In this document: in pieces, positions 8,225-16,394 of the stretch
How positions within the stretch are numbered: the stretch's first letter is position 1
Layout: each line of letters starts with the position of its first letter
Source: CAVVXX01 sp963707975
Lineage (GTDB): Bacteria > Pseudomonadota > Alphaproteobacteria > Micropepsales > Micropepsaceae
Assembly (NCBI GenBank): GCA_963707975.1
Contig: OY970177.1
Coordinates: forward strand, 2,170,001 to 2,234,000
Direction: 5' to 3'
DNA: 64,000 nucleotides
Made by a program: the position numbers and the translations under genes
Notes under the pieces: generated by a model
Database searches by the model: none
Told to the model about the DNA's origin: nothing
What the model saw: only the letters and a program-made list of their open reading frames with translations

Positions 8225-9151
8225 ATGCCGCCCGTCATTTCCATCACCAACCTCTCCAAGACCTATGCTTCCGGTTTCCAGGCGCTGAAGAACGTCAATC
8301 TGGAAATCCGCGAAGGCGAGATCTTTGCCTTGTTGGGCCCGAACGGCGCCGGCAAGACCACGCTCATCAGCATCGTTTGCGGCATCGTCAACCGCAGTGC
8401 CGGCGACATCAAGGTGGCAGGCCACGACATCGCAAGCGAATACCGGGTGACGCGTTCGCTGATCGGGCTGGTGCCGCAGGAACTGACGACCGACGCGTTC
8501 GAAACGGTGTGGAACACCGTTACCTTCAGCCGGGGGCTGTTCAACAAGCCCAAGAATCCGGCCTTCATCGAGAAGACGTTGAAGCAGCTTTCGCTGTGGG
8601 ACAAGAAAGACAATCAGATTCGCACAATTTCCGGCGGCATGAAGCGCCGGCTTATGATCGCTAAGGCGCTCGCCCACGAACCGCAGATTTTGTTTCTCGA
8701 CGAGCCCACCGCGGGCGTGGACGTTAATCTGCGGCAGGACATGTGGGCGCTGGTGCGCGATTTGCGTGCAAGCGGCGTCACTATCATTCTCACCACGCAT
8801 TACATCGATGAGGCGGAAGAAATGGCCGACCGCATCGGCGTCATCAACAAGGGCGAGCTTATCCTGGTCGAGGACAAGGCCGAGCTGATGCACAAGCTCG
8901 GCCGCAAGCAGTTAACGCTGCAATTGCGCAGCCCGCTTGCGCAAATCCCCGCGGCACTTGCCCAGCACAGTTTGGAGCTTTCGCCCGACGGCAGCGAACT
9001 CACTTATACCTACGACACGCAAGCCGGGAAAACCGGCATCACCGCGCTGCTCGACGATCTAGCCAAGGCCGGCATCCATTTCAAGGACATCCAGAGCAAG
9101 CAAAGCTCGCTGGAGGACATCTTCGTCACGCTGGTGAGGGAACCGCAATGA
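8225..9151 (+). CDS. ABC-2 type exporter, ATP-binding protein (YadG-like)
   Basis: ATPase of an ABC-2 efflux system, 308 residues from ATG 8225; the frame is open to an ATG at 8168 but the extra residues do not look like this family. Walker A is LLGPNGAGKTT, the signature is ISGGMKRRLMIA, Walker B is ILFLDEPTAGVD, and the switch His is in LTTHYIDEAEEMADR. It closely resembles the E. coli YadG group in the core and in the C-terminal tail. The permease start overlaps its stop by 4 nt (ATGA), so the two form one exporter. The substrate is not known. Confidence 0.9.
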   Translation: MPPVISITNLSKTYASGFQALKNVNLEIREGEIFALLGPNGAGKTTLISIVCGIVNRSAGDIKVAGHDIASEYRVTRSLIGLVPQELTTDAFETVWNTVTFSRGLFNKPKNPAFIEKTLKQLSLWDKKDNQIRTISGGMKRRLMIAKALAHEPQILFLDEPTAGVDVNLRQDMWALVRDLRASGVTIILTTHYIDEAEEMADRIGVINKGELILVEDKAELMHKLGRKQLTLQLRSPLAQIPAALAQHSLELSPDGSELTYTYDTQAGKTGITALLDDLAKAGIHFKDIQSKQSSLEDIFVTLVREPQ

Positions 9152-9909
9152 ACCTTCGGGCCATGGCCGCGATTTACCGTTTCGAGATGGCGCGCGCCTT
9201 CCGCACGGCGATGCAGAGCATCGTCTCGCCGGTGATCTCGACCTCGCTTTATTTCATCGTCTTCGGCGCAGCCGTTGGCGGGCGCATTTCTGCCGTGGAA
9301 GGCGTGTCCTATGGCGCTTTCATCGTGCCTGGCGTGATGATGCTGCCGCTGCTTACGCAATCGATCGCCAACGCGGCCTTCGGCATCTATTTTCCCCGCT
9401 TCGTCGGCACGATTTACGAGCTGCTTTCGGCGCCCGTGTCCTATTTCGAGATCGTGGTGAGTTATGTGGGCGCGGCAGCGACGAAATCCATCATCATCGG
9501 CGTCATCATTCTGGCCACCGCCGGACTATTCGTCCCACTTCACATCGAGCATCCGCTGATGATGGTGCTGTTCCTGGTGCTGACGGCGGTGAATTTCTGC
9601 CTGCTCGGGTTCATTCTTGGCGTCTGGGCGGATGGTTTCGACCGGCTGCAGGCGGTGCCGCTGCTCATCATCACGCCGCTGACGTTTCTGGGCGGCAGTT
9701 TTTATTCGATTCACATGCTGCCGCCCCTGTGGCAGACGGTGACGTTGTTCAATCCCGTCGTCTATCTCATCAGCGGCTTCCGCTGGAGCTTCTACGGCAT
9801 CGCCGATGTGAGCGTGGGCTTAAGCCTTGCCATGAGCTTCTTGTTCTTCGCCATCTTCCTCGCCATCATCGCATGGATTTTCAAGACGGGATACCGGCTG
9901 AAGACATGA
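9148..9909 (+). CDS. ABC-2 type exporter, permease (YadH-like)
   Basis: Six-helix ABC-2 permease (253 residues), partner of the preceding ATPase and translationally coupled to it through the ATGA overlap. The N-terminus (RFEMARAFRTAMQSIVSPVIS) and the later FLGGSFYSIHMLPP and FNPVVYLISGFRW segments are typical of YadH-like permeases. It converges with the Tyr/Gly-rich protein gene 61 nt away, with no terminator seen between them. The transported compound is unknown. Confidence 0.9.
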   Translation: MNLRAMAAIYRFEMARAFRTAMQSIVSPVISTSLYFIVFGAAVGGRISAVEGVSYGAFIVPGVMMLPLLTQSIANAAFGIYFPRFVGTIYELLSAPVSYFEIVVSYVGAAATKSIIIGVIILATAGLFVPLHIEHPLMMVLFLVLTAVNFCLLGFILGVWADGFDRLQAVPLLIITPLTFLGGSFYSIHMLPPLWQTVTLFNPVVYLISGFRWSFYGIADVSVGLSLAMSFLFFAIFLAIIAWIFKTGYRLKT

Positions 9910-9970
9910 CATCCGCGATGGGCTCGCGGCTGTCGTTTTCCACGTGGTGCCGGAATATGCGCTCGCGCGA

Positions 9971-10435
9971 TTACTCGCCCGGGGGTGTGCCGCCTTCGTC
10001 TCGCGGATCGCCGTTATAACCACGCGGCGGTTCATCGTAACGGCCGCGCCGTTCATAGCCATATCCGTTGCCACGCGGACCTTGGCGATAATATCCGCGT
10101 TGCTCATCGCCGCTATAGCCGCGCCGGTCTTCGCCGTAATAACCACGCCGGTTTTCGCCGTAATAACCGCGCGGGCCGCCGTCATAGGACCGGCGCTCGC
10201 GGTAATAGCCGCGTCCCGGTTCGTCATAGCCGCCTTCCCGCTCATATCTGGGACCCGACAGCGCATCGCCCAGAATGACGAAGGGCGCCGTGACGACGGC
10301 GGCTACCGCGCCAAACAGGCCAAGCACAGGGCCGCGGCCGTGATGATGGAAATGCTCTCGCGCCAGAGCGGGCGTTTCAGGCGCAACCGCGATCGCGGCA
10401 ACAAGGCAGGCAATCGTGATGGCTTTGCTATTCAT
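9971..10435 (-). CDS. Secreted Tyr/Gly/Arg-rich repeat protein, function unknown
   Basis: 154 residues from ATG 10435, which has an AAGGAG ribosome-binding site. A signal peptide (about 1-24, ending PALA) is followed by a His-rich stretch, a hydrophobic segment (about 39-56), and then ~95 residues of low-complexity repeats built on R-G-Y-Y-G-E/D: GGPRGYYGENRRGYYGED and variants. The composition (Tyr, Gly, Arg, Asp, Glu) suggests a disordered exported or membrane-anchored protein. No enzyme motif is seen. It may be a surface or matrix component; that is inference. Confidence 0.72.
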   Translation of the reverse strand: MNSKAITIACLVAAIAVAPETPALAREHFHHHGRGPVLGLFGAVAAVVTAPFVILGDALSGPRYEREGGYDEPGRGYYRERRSYDGGPRGYYGENRRGYYGEDRRGYSGDEQRGYYRQGPRGNGYGYERRGRYDEPPRGYNGDPRDEGGTPPGE

Positions 10436-10572
10436 TGGCGTGCTCCTTATCAGGGGCCGCCCCTCATGGTCTCTGTCTAGCATAAAACCTGTCGCAAACT
10501 ATACCCGGCCAAGGGGTTAACCCTCCCCGCCCGGCGCTGGAAATTGCCTGCTTCCGTTGGCGTGGTGAGTTT

Positions 10573-11094
10573 TCAACGTAGCGAGGAACGCTCCTGTTCC
10601 ACATCACCAAACATGTCGTGGAAAATTTCGGTGCCGGAGGGCGGGCGCGTGGCGGCAAGATATTCCTGAAACGCCGGCGAATAGGCGTAACCGCGATATT
10701 TCCACCAGCTCTTCACGCCGGGGCTGTGATAAAATCTCAGCATCACGTTTTCCCAGCCCAGCCACTGGCCGGGCTCCAGGGTGCCCGCCTTCTGCTGATA
10801 CCAGCCCATCTCGATCAGCTTGAAATACGAGAACAGAAAATAATGCGCGAGGATGCGCTCGTCGCGGCTGGCCGCATGCCAATCCTTAGTCGCGCTGGCG
10901 AGCGCCGTGCCCAGCGCCGGACTTTGCATGGCAGGCACGTTGATCGCGGCGATCGCGGCTGAGAGCGACTGCACGGCGGTGACCTTTTGCGCCTTGGTGT
11001 TCTGGCGGATGGAAACCACCAGAACGACGAGCGTGGCGGTGACAGCAGCCGCGTTGACGATTTCGGCGAGCGCCACGAAGGTTTGCAGGTTCAT
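10573..11094 (-). CDS. Hypothetical membrane-anchored protein
   Basis: 173 residues with one N-terminal membrane helix (about 10-29, EIVNAAAVTATLVVLVVSIRQN) and a soluble, mostly helical cytosolic domain with conserved-looking aromatic patches (AHYFLFSYFKLIEMGWYQ, GWENVMLRFYHSPGVKSWW). Proteins of this layout occur widely in alphaproteobacteria as unnamed families. It lies alone between two other leftward genes. No catalytic motif is recognised. Confidence 0.75.
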   Translation of the reverse strand: MNLQTFVALAEIVNAAAVTATLVVLVVSIRQNTKAQKVTAVQSLSAAIAAINVPAMQSPALGTALASATKDWHAASRDERILAHYFLFSYFKLIEMGWYQQKAGTLEPGQWLGWENVMLRFYHSPGVKSWWKYRGYAYSPAFQEYLAATRPPSGTEIFHDMFGDVEQERSSLR

Positions 11095-11159
11095 CGCGCG
11101 AGTGTCGGCTGAGTCGCGCTGGATCGCGCCGGAAAAACCCGAAAGCTAACAGGAAGGCT

Positions 11160-11576
11160 TCAGCGCATGTGCTCCCACAAATGGCGTTCTTCCTCGAAGA
11201 AGCCTTCCTCACTGGCCTTGAAGTCGCCACGCGAGACGATGCCGACGATTTCGCCGCCCTCGACCAGGGGGATGTGCCGGAAGCCGCCGTCCCACATCAT
11301 GCGAAGGGCATCGATGGCGGTCAATTTATGCGACATGGTTTTCGGGTTCCGCGTCATCACGTCGGCGAGTTTGGTGGCGGCGGCGTTCTTGCCTTCGGCC
11401 AGCACGCGGCCCACCGCGTCGCGCCCGGTGAAGATGCCGACCAAGCTCCCATCGTCGCAGATCAGCACCGCGCCGATCCCGCGCTCGCGCATGTGCCTGG
11501 CGGCATCCTTCACGGTGCACGAGGGCGGCAAGATCAGGGGGCGCTGGTTGTAAACAATGTCGGATAACTGGCGCAT
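11160..11576 (-). CDS. CBS-domain protein
   Basis: 138 residues from ATG 11576 (GGAGAGG ribosome-binding site), consisting almost only of two CBS motifs: CTVKDAARHMRERGIGAVL with GRDAV, and KTMSHKLTAIDALRMMWDGGFRHIPLVE with SRGDF. A CBS pair (Bateman module) binds adenine nucleotides and here would be a free-standing energy or nucleotide sensor. A short acidic tail (EEGFFEEERHLWEHMR) follows. The partner protein is not apparent from the neighbours. Confidence 0.88.
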   Translation of the reverse strand: MRQLSDIVYNQRPLILPPSCTVKDAARHMRERGIGAVLICDDGSLVGIFTGRDAVGRVLAEGKNAAATKLADVMTRNPKTMSHKLTAIDALRMMWDGGFRHIPLVEGGEIVGIVSRGDFKASEEGFFEEERHLWEHMR

Positions 11577-11738
11577 GAGCCTCTCCACCTTTGGCGCTAA
11601 TGGCTGAGGATAGGTGCCATTGCCGGCACGGCATTGATCCAGCGCAATTTTTTTGACGATGGGCGGGAGGCTTTGGGCGCAGGCCGGTCCGATTGGAACG
11701 GCGCGGCAGGCCGCCGGACATTCCATATCTTGGTCGCG

Positions 11739-12014
11739 TCAATTCTGCGGCTGCGGGGACGATTGGTTGTCCTTTTGATACTGATCGTCGGGTTCATGCG
11801 AAACGTTGCCATGATGATGCTGATCGCCCGTATCGCGCTGCTCGTCGTCATTCCGTTCTTGATTGTCATAGTTACGATAGCGGTCGCCTCGCCGCTCCGA
11901 ATCGTGATCGCGATGACGGCCGCCAATGCCAATCGCGACTCCACCCAGCAAATCAAGTGGACCGGCAGTATCGCCTTTGTGCGGCTTCTCATCCTTTTTC
12001 AGTTCTTTCGGCAC
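11739..12014 (-). CDS. Possible small hydrophilic protein
   Basis: 91 residues from a GTG at 12014, highly charged and rich in Asp, Arg, Gln, Asn and His (RHRDHDSERRGDRYRNYDNQ). The same frame stays open to about 12173, reading KKFDKIYSRVRA and IYPKWYLYIDVPKEL, which look coding, but no ATG or ribosome-binding site is there. It may be the decayed or frameshifted tail of the gene just upstream. Real status is uncertain. Confidence 0.3.
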   Translation of the reverse strand: MPKELKKDEKPHKGDTAGPLDLLGGVAIGIGGRHRDHDSERRGDRYRNYDNQERNDDEQRDTGDQHHHGNVSHEPDDQYQKDNQSSPQPQN

Positions 12015-12120
12015 ATCGATATAAAGATACCATTTGGGATAGATGTTGAATGATTCAATTCTGACAACAACACTTGCTCTAACTCTACTATATATCTTGT
12101 CGAACTTCTTCCGCGCCTTT

Positions 12121-12657
12121 TCACACTTTTTTCTGCGCGGGCGATGTCTTCGGCACTGCTTTTTTGTTTGATTTCAATCGATGGACCTCTGCGCAAGCAA
12201 GGTTATAATTGTCCTCAGCCTCGCGAACATCCTTCGCAGATTCAGCCTCGGAGTTGACGCTGTGCTCAAGGTTTGTGTTTGCAGTGTTCAAGTCCCTCAC
12301 CGTGTCCTGTTGCACTTTCAAGTCATTGGTCGCCATCGCCGTTTGATATTTGGCATAGGCATCCGCCGCCGCCCGCGCATCCTTATCGGTTTGATCCTGC
12401 GCCTCCTCGTGTTCCTTTTTCCCGGGTACATGTCGCGCGGGAGTTTTTGCTGCTTGGCCGGGTGAGGGGGCGGGCGCGGGTTGCGGCTGGGGTGCTGGCG
12501 CAGGCTCCGGTTGCGTCGACGGCTGTTGCGGCTGAAGTTGCGGCTGTGGTTCGTTCGTCTGAGCGTAAGTGCCGCTCGCAAGAAGCCCGATAGCCAATGC
12601 CGCCGATACAGCCATCACCCCCAATGTCGCTAGCCGCGATGCAAAAGATATTGCCAT
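12121..12657 (-). CDS. Exported Pro/Gln-rich protein with helical C-terminal half
   Basis: 178 residues from ATG 12657, chosen because the signal peptide (FASRLATLGVMAVSAALAIG, cleavage near TYAQT) begins there and GGGGGC lies 7 nt upstream. A Pro/Gln/Ala-Pro repeat region (about 35-75) acts as a spacer. It is followed by a Lys/Glu/Ala/Asp-rich probable coiled coil (about 80-170) with one Cys. This layout fits a periplasmic or cell-wall-spanning structural protein. No family is recognised. Confidence 0.62.
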   Translation of the reverse strand: MAISFASRLATLGVMAVSAALAIGLLASGTYAQTNEPQPQLQPQQPSTQPEPAPAPQPQPAPAPSPGQAAKTPARHVPGKKEHEEAQDQTDKDARAAADAYAKYQTAMATNDLKVQQDTVRDLNTANTNLEHSVNSEAESAKDVREAEDNYNLACAEVHRLKSNKKAVPKTSPAQKKV

Positions 12658-13007
12658 GCGAGCCCCCAATCTACAGGCTTCGCCGTTCTGCCGGCTTCTC
12701 GCCGCAAAGCGTGGAAGCAAAACGCCAGATTATCATCGCTGCCTATTCCTCGCAAAAGCCTGCTGACCGACGTGAAATCCTGGGTGCACTTGACGGCATT
12801 TTGCAGGGGTAGTTTCGAGATACTACCGCATGAAAATTTGCGCTTTTGGCGAAACGCGGACATTAAAGCTGAAAAGGCGGTGCAGGCGCGGCTTACGGCG
12901 CTGTTGGGGAAGTAACCTAAGTATTTTTGTCTCTCCCTAAGCGGGGATGCCAACCGCTCTGTTCTACACCCTGGTAATTCGAGCTCGTGAATCCTATATG
13001 GCAGCAA
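12658..13007. other. Intergenic stretch without a supported gene
   Basis: GC falls towards the right. A frame on the plus strand (to TAA near 12915) reads ENLRFWRNADIKAEKAVQ and a minus-strand frame overlaps it; neither has a convincing start or a family look. The segment CGCTTTTGGCGAAACGCGGACATT near 12841-12864 resembles short dispersed intergenic repeats of alphaproteobacteria, but only one copy is present here. Confidence 0.4.
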
Positions 13008-13813
13008 ATGGCCATACCGATTTTCGGCAAATGTCACATTTGTGGTTGCTTCGCGAAGCTCTCATTCGAACATGTGCCACCAAGGGCGGCATTTAATAGC
13101 CGACCAGTTGTTCGAATGACGCTCGAACAACAGCTGAAGTCCAATAACCTAGATTAGTTGAATGGAGAAGAGGCTCAACGCGGGTCAGGCGCTAATACTC
13201 TTTGCGAAGCATGCAATAGTTGTACAGGCGGTTGGTACGGAGGGGCATATGCATCATGGGCGTACCAAGCGATAGTGATATTACTGCTTACGAGAGGAAA
13301 GCCGCCTCTCTCTTATCCATTTAGCATCTTTCCACTACGCATCCTAAAACAGATCGTCTGCATGTTCTTAAGTGTGAACCCCCCACAATCATCAAAAATC
13401 GATCCGACCTTGTGAGGTTTGTGCTCGATCGGGAGTCAAGAGAGTATCCGCAGTCAATTCGTATTTTTGCGTTCTATGCAGCGACGCTCCGAATGCAAAC
13501 GGCGGCATTTTCAGGCTCCATACGTGGATTGGACCAACAATTCCTCAATTCATATATTTTCTGAAATTGTTTTTCCTCCATTTGGGCTCGTAATGACGCT
13601 CAACGGTGAGCCATCACCAGACTCTGAACTCGTCAACATTTCGGGCTTTTCTAAGTTCAGTTACCTGACTGGCGCACCGGCATTTCAATGAAACTGCCTG
13701 CTAAGTCGATTTACACTGGATTTCCAGGCGATTACAGGGATCGCGCACAGACACTCTCAGATGTGGAAGCTAACCGGGCTTGGGAACGTGCAAACCGCTC
13801 GGTCGATTTTTAG
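13008..13813 (+). pseudogene. HNH-type nuclease gene remnant, multiply disrupted
   Basis: Reading across frames gives one recognisable protein of ~265 residues. ATG 13008 begins MAIPIFGKCHICGCFAKLSF, then EHVPPRAAFN, a C-x2-C plus His pattern of an HNH nuclease. The same frame has a TAG at 13155-13157 and then continues as GANTLCEACNSCTGGWYGGA (second Cys pair) to 13412. The sequence goes on in other frames: DLVRFVLDRESREYPQSIRI from 13406, IFSEIVFPPFGLVMTLNG near 13560-13610, and TGFPGDYRDRAQTLSDVEAN to TAG 13813. The successive frame changes all have the same sense. GC is clearly lower than in the neighbours, so it was probably acquired and is now decaying, or it contains consensus errors. 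Confidence 0.7.
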
Positions 13814-13826
13814 AGATCTTATGTAA

Positions 13827-14564
13827 TTAGTCAGCGGCCTCGTCGGTATTCAATTCCTCTACCCCCTCCCCCTCCACATAGGGGTCTTCGTCGGGGGCGA
13901 GATCGGCCGATGGCGTGGGCATGTCGCCGAAGCCGGTGGGCGGCATGGCTTCCAGAAAGCCCGCCGCTTTCAACTCGTCGAAGCCCGGCAGATCGCCGAT
14001 GCTTTCGAGCCCGAAATGCTCCAAAAACGACTCGGTGGTGCCGTAAGTAATCGGCCGGCCAGGCACGCGCCGCCTCCCGCGAATTTTTATCCAGCCCACT
14101 TCCATCAGTGCATCGACCGTGCCCTTCGACACCATCACGCCGCGAATGTCTTCGATTTCGGCGCGCGTGACGGGCTGGTGATAGGCAATGATGGCGAGCG
14201 TTTCGAGCGCCGCGCGGGAAAGCCGCCGTTCCTCCTGCGCCTCCTTGCGCAGCAAAAACGCGAGATCGCCCGCGGTGCGGAACTGCCATTTGTTGCCGAC
14301 CTTCACCAGATTGACGCCGCGCGGGCGGTAATGCCGCTGCAGCTCGGCCAGGATGCCGGCGAGGTTCGCTTCCTTGGGCAGCGCGGCCTTGAGCTGAAGC
14401 TCGTCCACCGGCGCACGGCTTGCGAACAGTAGCGCCTCCACGATGCGCACATGCGCGGGATCGAGATTGGGATTGTGGATCGCCATTTCGGACTCGTCGC
14501 CGCTCTGTTTGTCCTGATGTTTCTCGGGGCGCTTGGCCTCGGCCAGACGGATGACTTTACTCAT
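13827..14564 (-). CDS. scpB: Segregation and condensation protein B
   Basis: Winged-helix partner of SMC-ScpA (245 residues). The start MSKVIRLAEA at 14564 overlaps the scpA stop by 4 nt (ATGA). Tandem winged-helix domains are visible: HVRIVEALLFASRAPVDE onward, and LETLAIIAYHQPVTRAEIEDIRGV followed by RRRVPGRPITYGTTESFLEHFGL, both hallmarks of ScpB. The C-terminal ~40 residues are acidic (DLAPDEDPYVEGEGVEE) and probably disordered. The SMC head is encoded at the left end of the same window. Confidence 0.95.
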   Translation of the reverse strand: MSKVIRLAEAKRPEKHQDKQSGDESEMAIHNPNLDPAHVRIVEALLFASRAPVDELQLKAALPKEANLAGILAELQRHYRPRGVNLVKVGNKWQFRTAGDLAFLLRKEAQEERRLSRAALETLAIIAYHQPVTRAEIEDIRGVMVSKGTVDALMEVGWIKIRGRRRVPGRPITYGTTESFLEHFGLESIGDLPGFDELKAAGFLEAMPPTGFGDMPTPSADLAPDEDPYVEGEGVEELNTDEAAD

Positions 14565-15367
14565 GGCGCACTCTCTTGCGGGTTCTCGCGGTCTTTCAGG
14601 AAAATCTCCCCAAACGGCTTGAGCTGGCGAATCAGCAGCTTGCCGTCCCGCACCATTTCTAGACAGGCGGAGAAGCTGCTCGCAAGGGCGCTGCGGCGGC
14701 GCTGGCCGAAACCCCATTCGGGCGGCAGATATTGCGACAGCGCACGCCAGTCCGGAATGTGGCCAAGCACGCGCTCCAGCCGGTCGCGCGCCTCCTCGAT
14801 GAGGAAATAGGGCGTGCGGGCGATTTCGAACATGCGGTTGGCCGCGCGGTGGATGCGGTGCTGCGAATAGGCGGTGAGGAAATCGTACAGCGTGTCGAGT
14901 TGGGTGCGGTGGCGGATGACGTTGGTGCCTTCAGGCGCCCCACGCGCGAACACATCGCGGCTCAGCCGATCGCGCGCCATCAGGCGGGCCGAGGCCTCGC
15001 GCATGGATTGCAGCCGCTGCAGCCGCCAGCGCAATGCGGCCGCCAGCGCATCGGCCGAGGGACCCTCTTCCGCTTCCGGCCGCGGGAAGACGAGGCGTGA
15101 CTTGAGATAGATGAGCCAGGCCGCCATGACGAGATAATCGGCCGCGAGCTCAAGCCTGCGCGCGCGGGCCTTTTCCATGAAGGCGAGATACTGGTCGGCC
15201 AGCCTCAGCACGGAAATTTTGGCGAGATCGACCTTTTGGTCGCGCGCGAGATTGAGCAGCAGATCGAGCGGGCCTTCGAAGCCGTCGAGCGCGACGATAA
15301 GCGCGTCTTCTGGGTTGATGGAGCTCGCCGCTTCGAACTGGATGGTGATGTCGATCTCGTCGCTCAT
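14561..15367 (-). CDS. scpA: Segregation and condensation protein A (kleisin)
   Basis: Kleisin subunit of the SMC condensin (268 residues). The N-terminal FEGPLDLLLNLARDQKVDLAKISVLRLADQYL is the ScpA signature for binding the SMC neck. The C-terminal winged helix contains VRDGKLLIRQLKPFGEIF. Its start overlaps nagZ by 4 nt and its stop overlaps scpB by 4 nt, so nagZ-scpA-scpB is a translationally coupled leftward operon. Confidence 0.95.
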   Translation of the reverse strand: MSDEIDITIQFEAASSINPEDALIVALDGFEGPLDLLLNLARDQKVDLAKISVLRLADQYLAFMEKARARRLELAADYLVMAAWLIYLKSRLVFPRPEAEEGPSADALAAALRWRLQRLQSMREASARLMARDRLSRDVFARGAPEGTNVIRHRTQLDTLYDFLTAYSQHRIHRAANRMFEIARTPYFLIEEARDRLERVLGHIPDWRALSQYLPPEWGFGQRRRSALASSFSACLEMVRDGKLLIRQLKPFGEIFLKDRENPQESAP

Positions 15368-16383
15368 GCGGCCACTCCGTTCAGCTCCGCGAATCGCGCT
15401 TCGGCGGCCTCGACATCGATTTCGCCCGGGGCCTCATCGAGATGGGCGAGCGCCGCCAGCGCGCGGTGCAGCGCCGGGCCGTCGAGCGGTTTTGTTTCCC
15501 CTGCCACGTCCTTCATCTCGTCCATGCGCCCGTTGCAATGCAGGACCACATCGCAACCCGCGAACAGCGCGTTGCGCGCGCGCACGTCGAGCGGCCCTTC
15601 AAGAGCGTTCATCGACAGATCATCGCTCAGCAATAGCCCCTCGAAGCCGATTTCGCCGCGAATGATGTCGCGGATGATCTTCGGGCTGGTGGTGGCCGGG
15701 CGCTGCGGATCGATGGCGTCGTAGACCACATGCGCGGTCATGGCGATGGGCGCGCTGTTGAGGCTGCGGAAGGTGACAAAATCGCAGGCGCTCAATTCTT
15801 CAAGGCTCGCGTTCACGCGCGGCAGTTCGTTGTGGCTGTCAGCGGCCGCACGCCCGTGCCCCGGGATGTGCTTGATGACGGGCAGCACGCCGCCATCGAG
15901 GAAGCCTTCGATGGCAGCCCGCCCGAGCGCGATCACCGCCGCGGGATCGTGCGCGAAGGCGCGATCGCCGATCACGTCGTGCGCCCCTTCGACGGGCACG
16001 TCGAGCACTGGCGCGCAATCGACGGTGACGCCGATTTCGCGCAGATCATGGGCGATGAGGCGCGCGCATAGGTAAGCCGCTTCGCGCCCGCTGGCGGCAT
16101 CGCTTGCGAACAATTCGCCGATGCGGGAAGCAGGCGGCCGCGCGCGCCAATGCGGCGGGCGGAGCCGCGCCACGCGCCCCCCCTCCTGGTCGATGAAGAT
16201 GGGCGCGTTGGCGGCGCCCACGCTTTCGCGCAAGGCGCTGCTGAGGGCCGAAAGCTGCGCCCGGTCGCTGCAATTGCGCGCGAAAAGGATAAAGCCAAAG
16301 GGCCGCGCCTCGCGAAAGAAAGCACGCTCATCGGCCAGCAGCTCCATTCCCTGGCAGCCGTAAACCGCCGCACTCGCCGGCAT
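15364..16383 (-). CDS. nagZ: Beta-N-acetylhexosaminidase (NagZ)
   Basis: Family 3 glycoside hydrolase (339 residues), cytosolic, which removes GlcNAc from anhydromuropeptides in peptidoglycan recycling. Key motifs are FIDQEGGRVARL (64-75), the KHIPGHGRAAADSHNELP loop (171-188) with the catalytic His of NagZ enzymes, and the nucleophile Asp in LLSDDLSM (about 255). There is no signal peptide, as expected. Operon nagZ-scpA-scpB, as in many alphaproteobacteria. Confidence 0.95.
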   Translation of the reverse strand: MPASAAVYGCQGMELLADERAFFREARPFGFILFARNCSDRAQLSALSSALRESVGAANAPIFIDQEGGRVARLRPPHWRARPPASRIGELFASDAASGREAAYLCARLIAHDLREIGVTVDCAPVLDVPVEGAHDVIGDRAFAHDPAAVIALGRAAIEGFLDGGVLPVIKHIPGHGRAAADSHNELPRVNASLEELSACDFVTFRSLNSAPIAMTAHVVYDAIDPQRPATTSPKIIRDIIRGEIGFEGLLLSDDLSMNALEGPLDVRARNALFAGCDVVLHCNGRMDEMKDVAGETKPLDGPALHRALAALAHLDEAPGEIDVEAAEARFAELNGVAA

Positions 16384-16394
16384 GTTTCAACCTT

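Noticed and set aside
12597..12915. Short plus-strand frames ending in LRFWRNADIKAEKAVQ, and an overlapping minus-strand frame of 135 codons
   Set aside because: No start signal or family fit; the motif may belong to a short intergenic repeat, but only one copy is present, so no feature is claimed.
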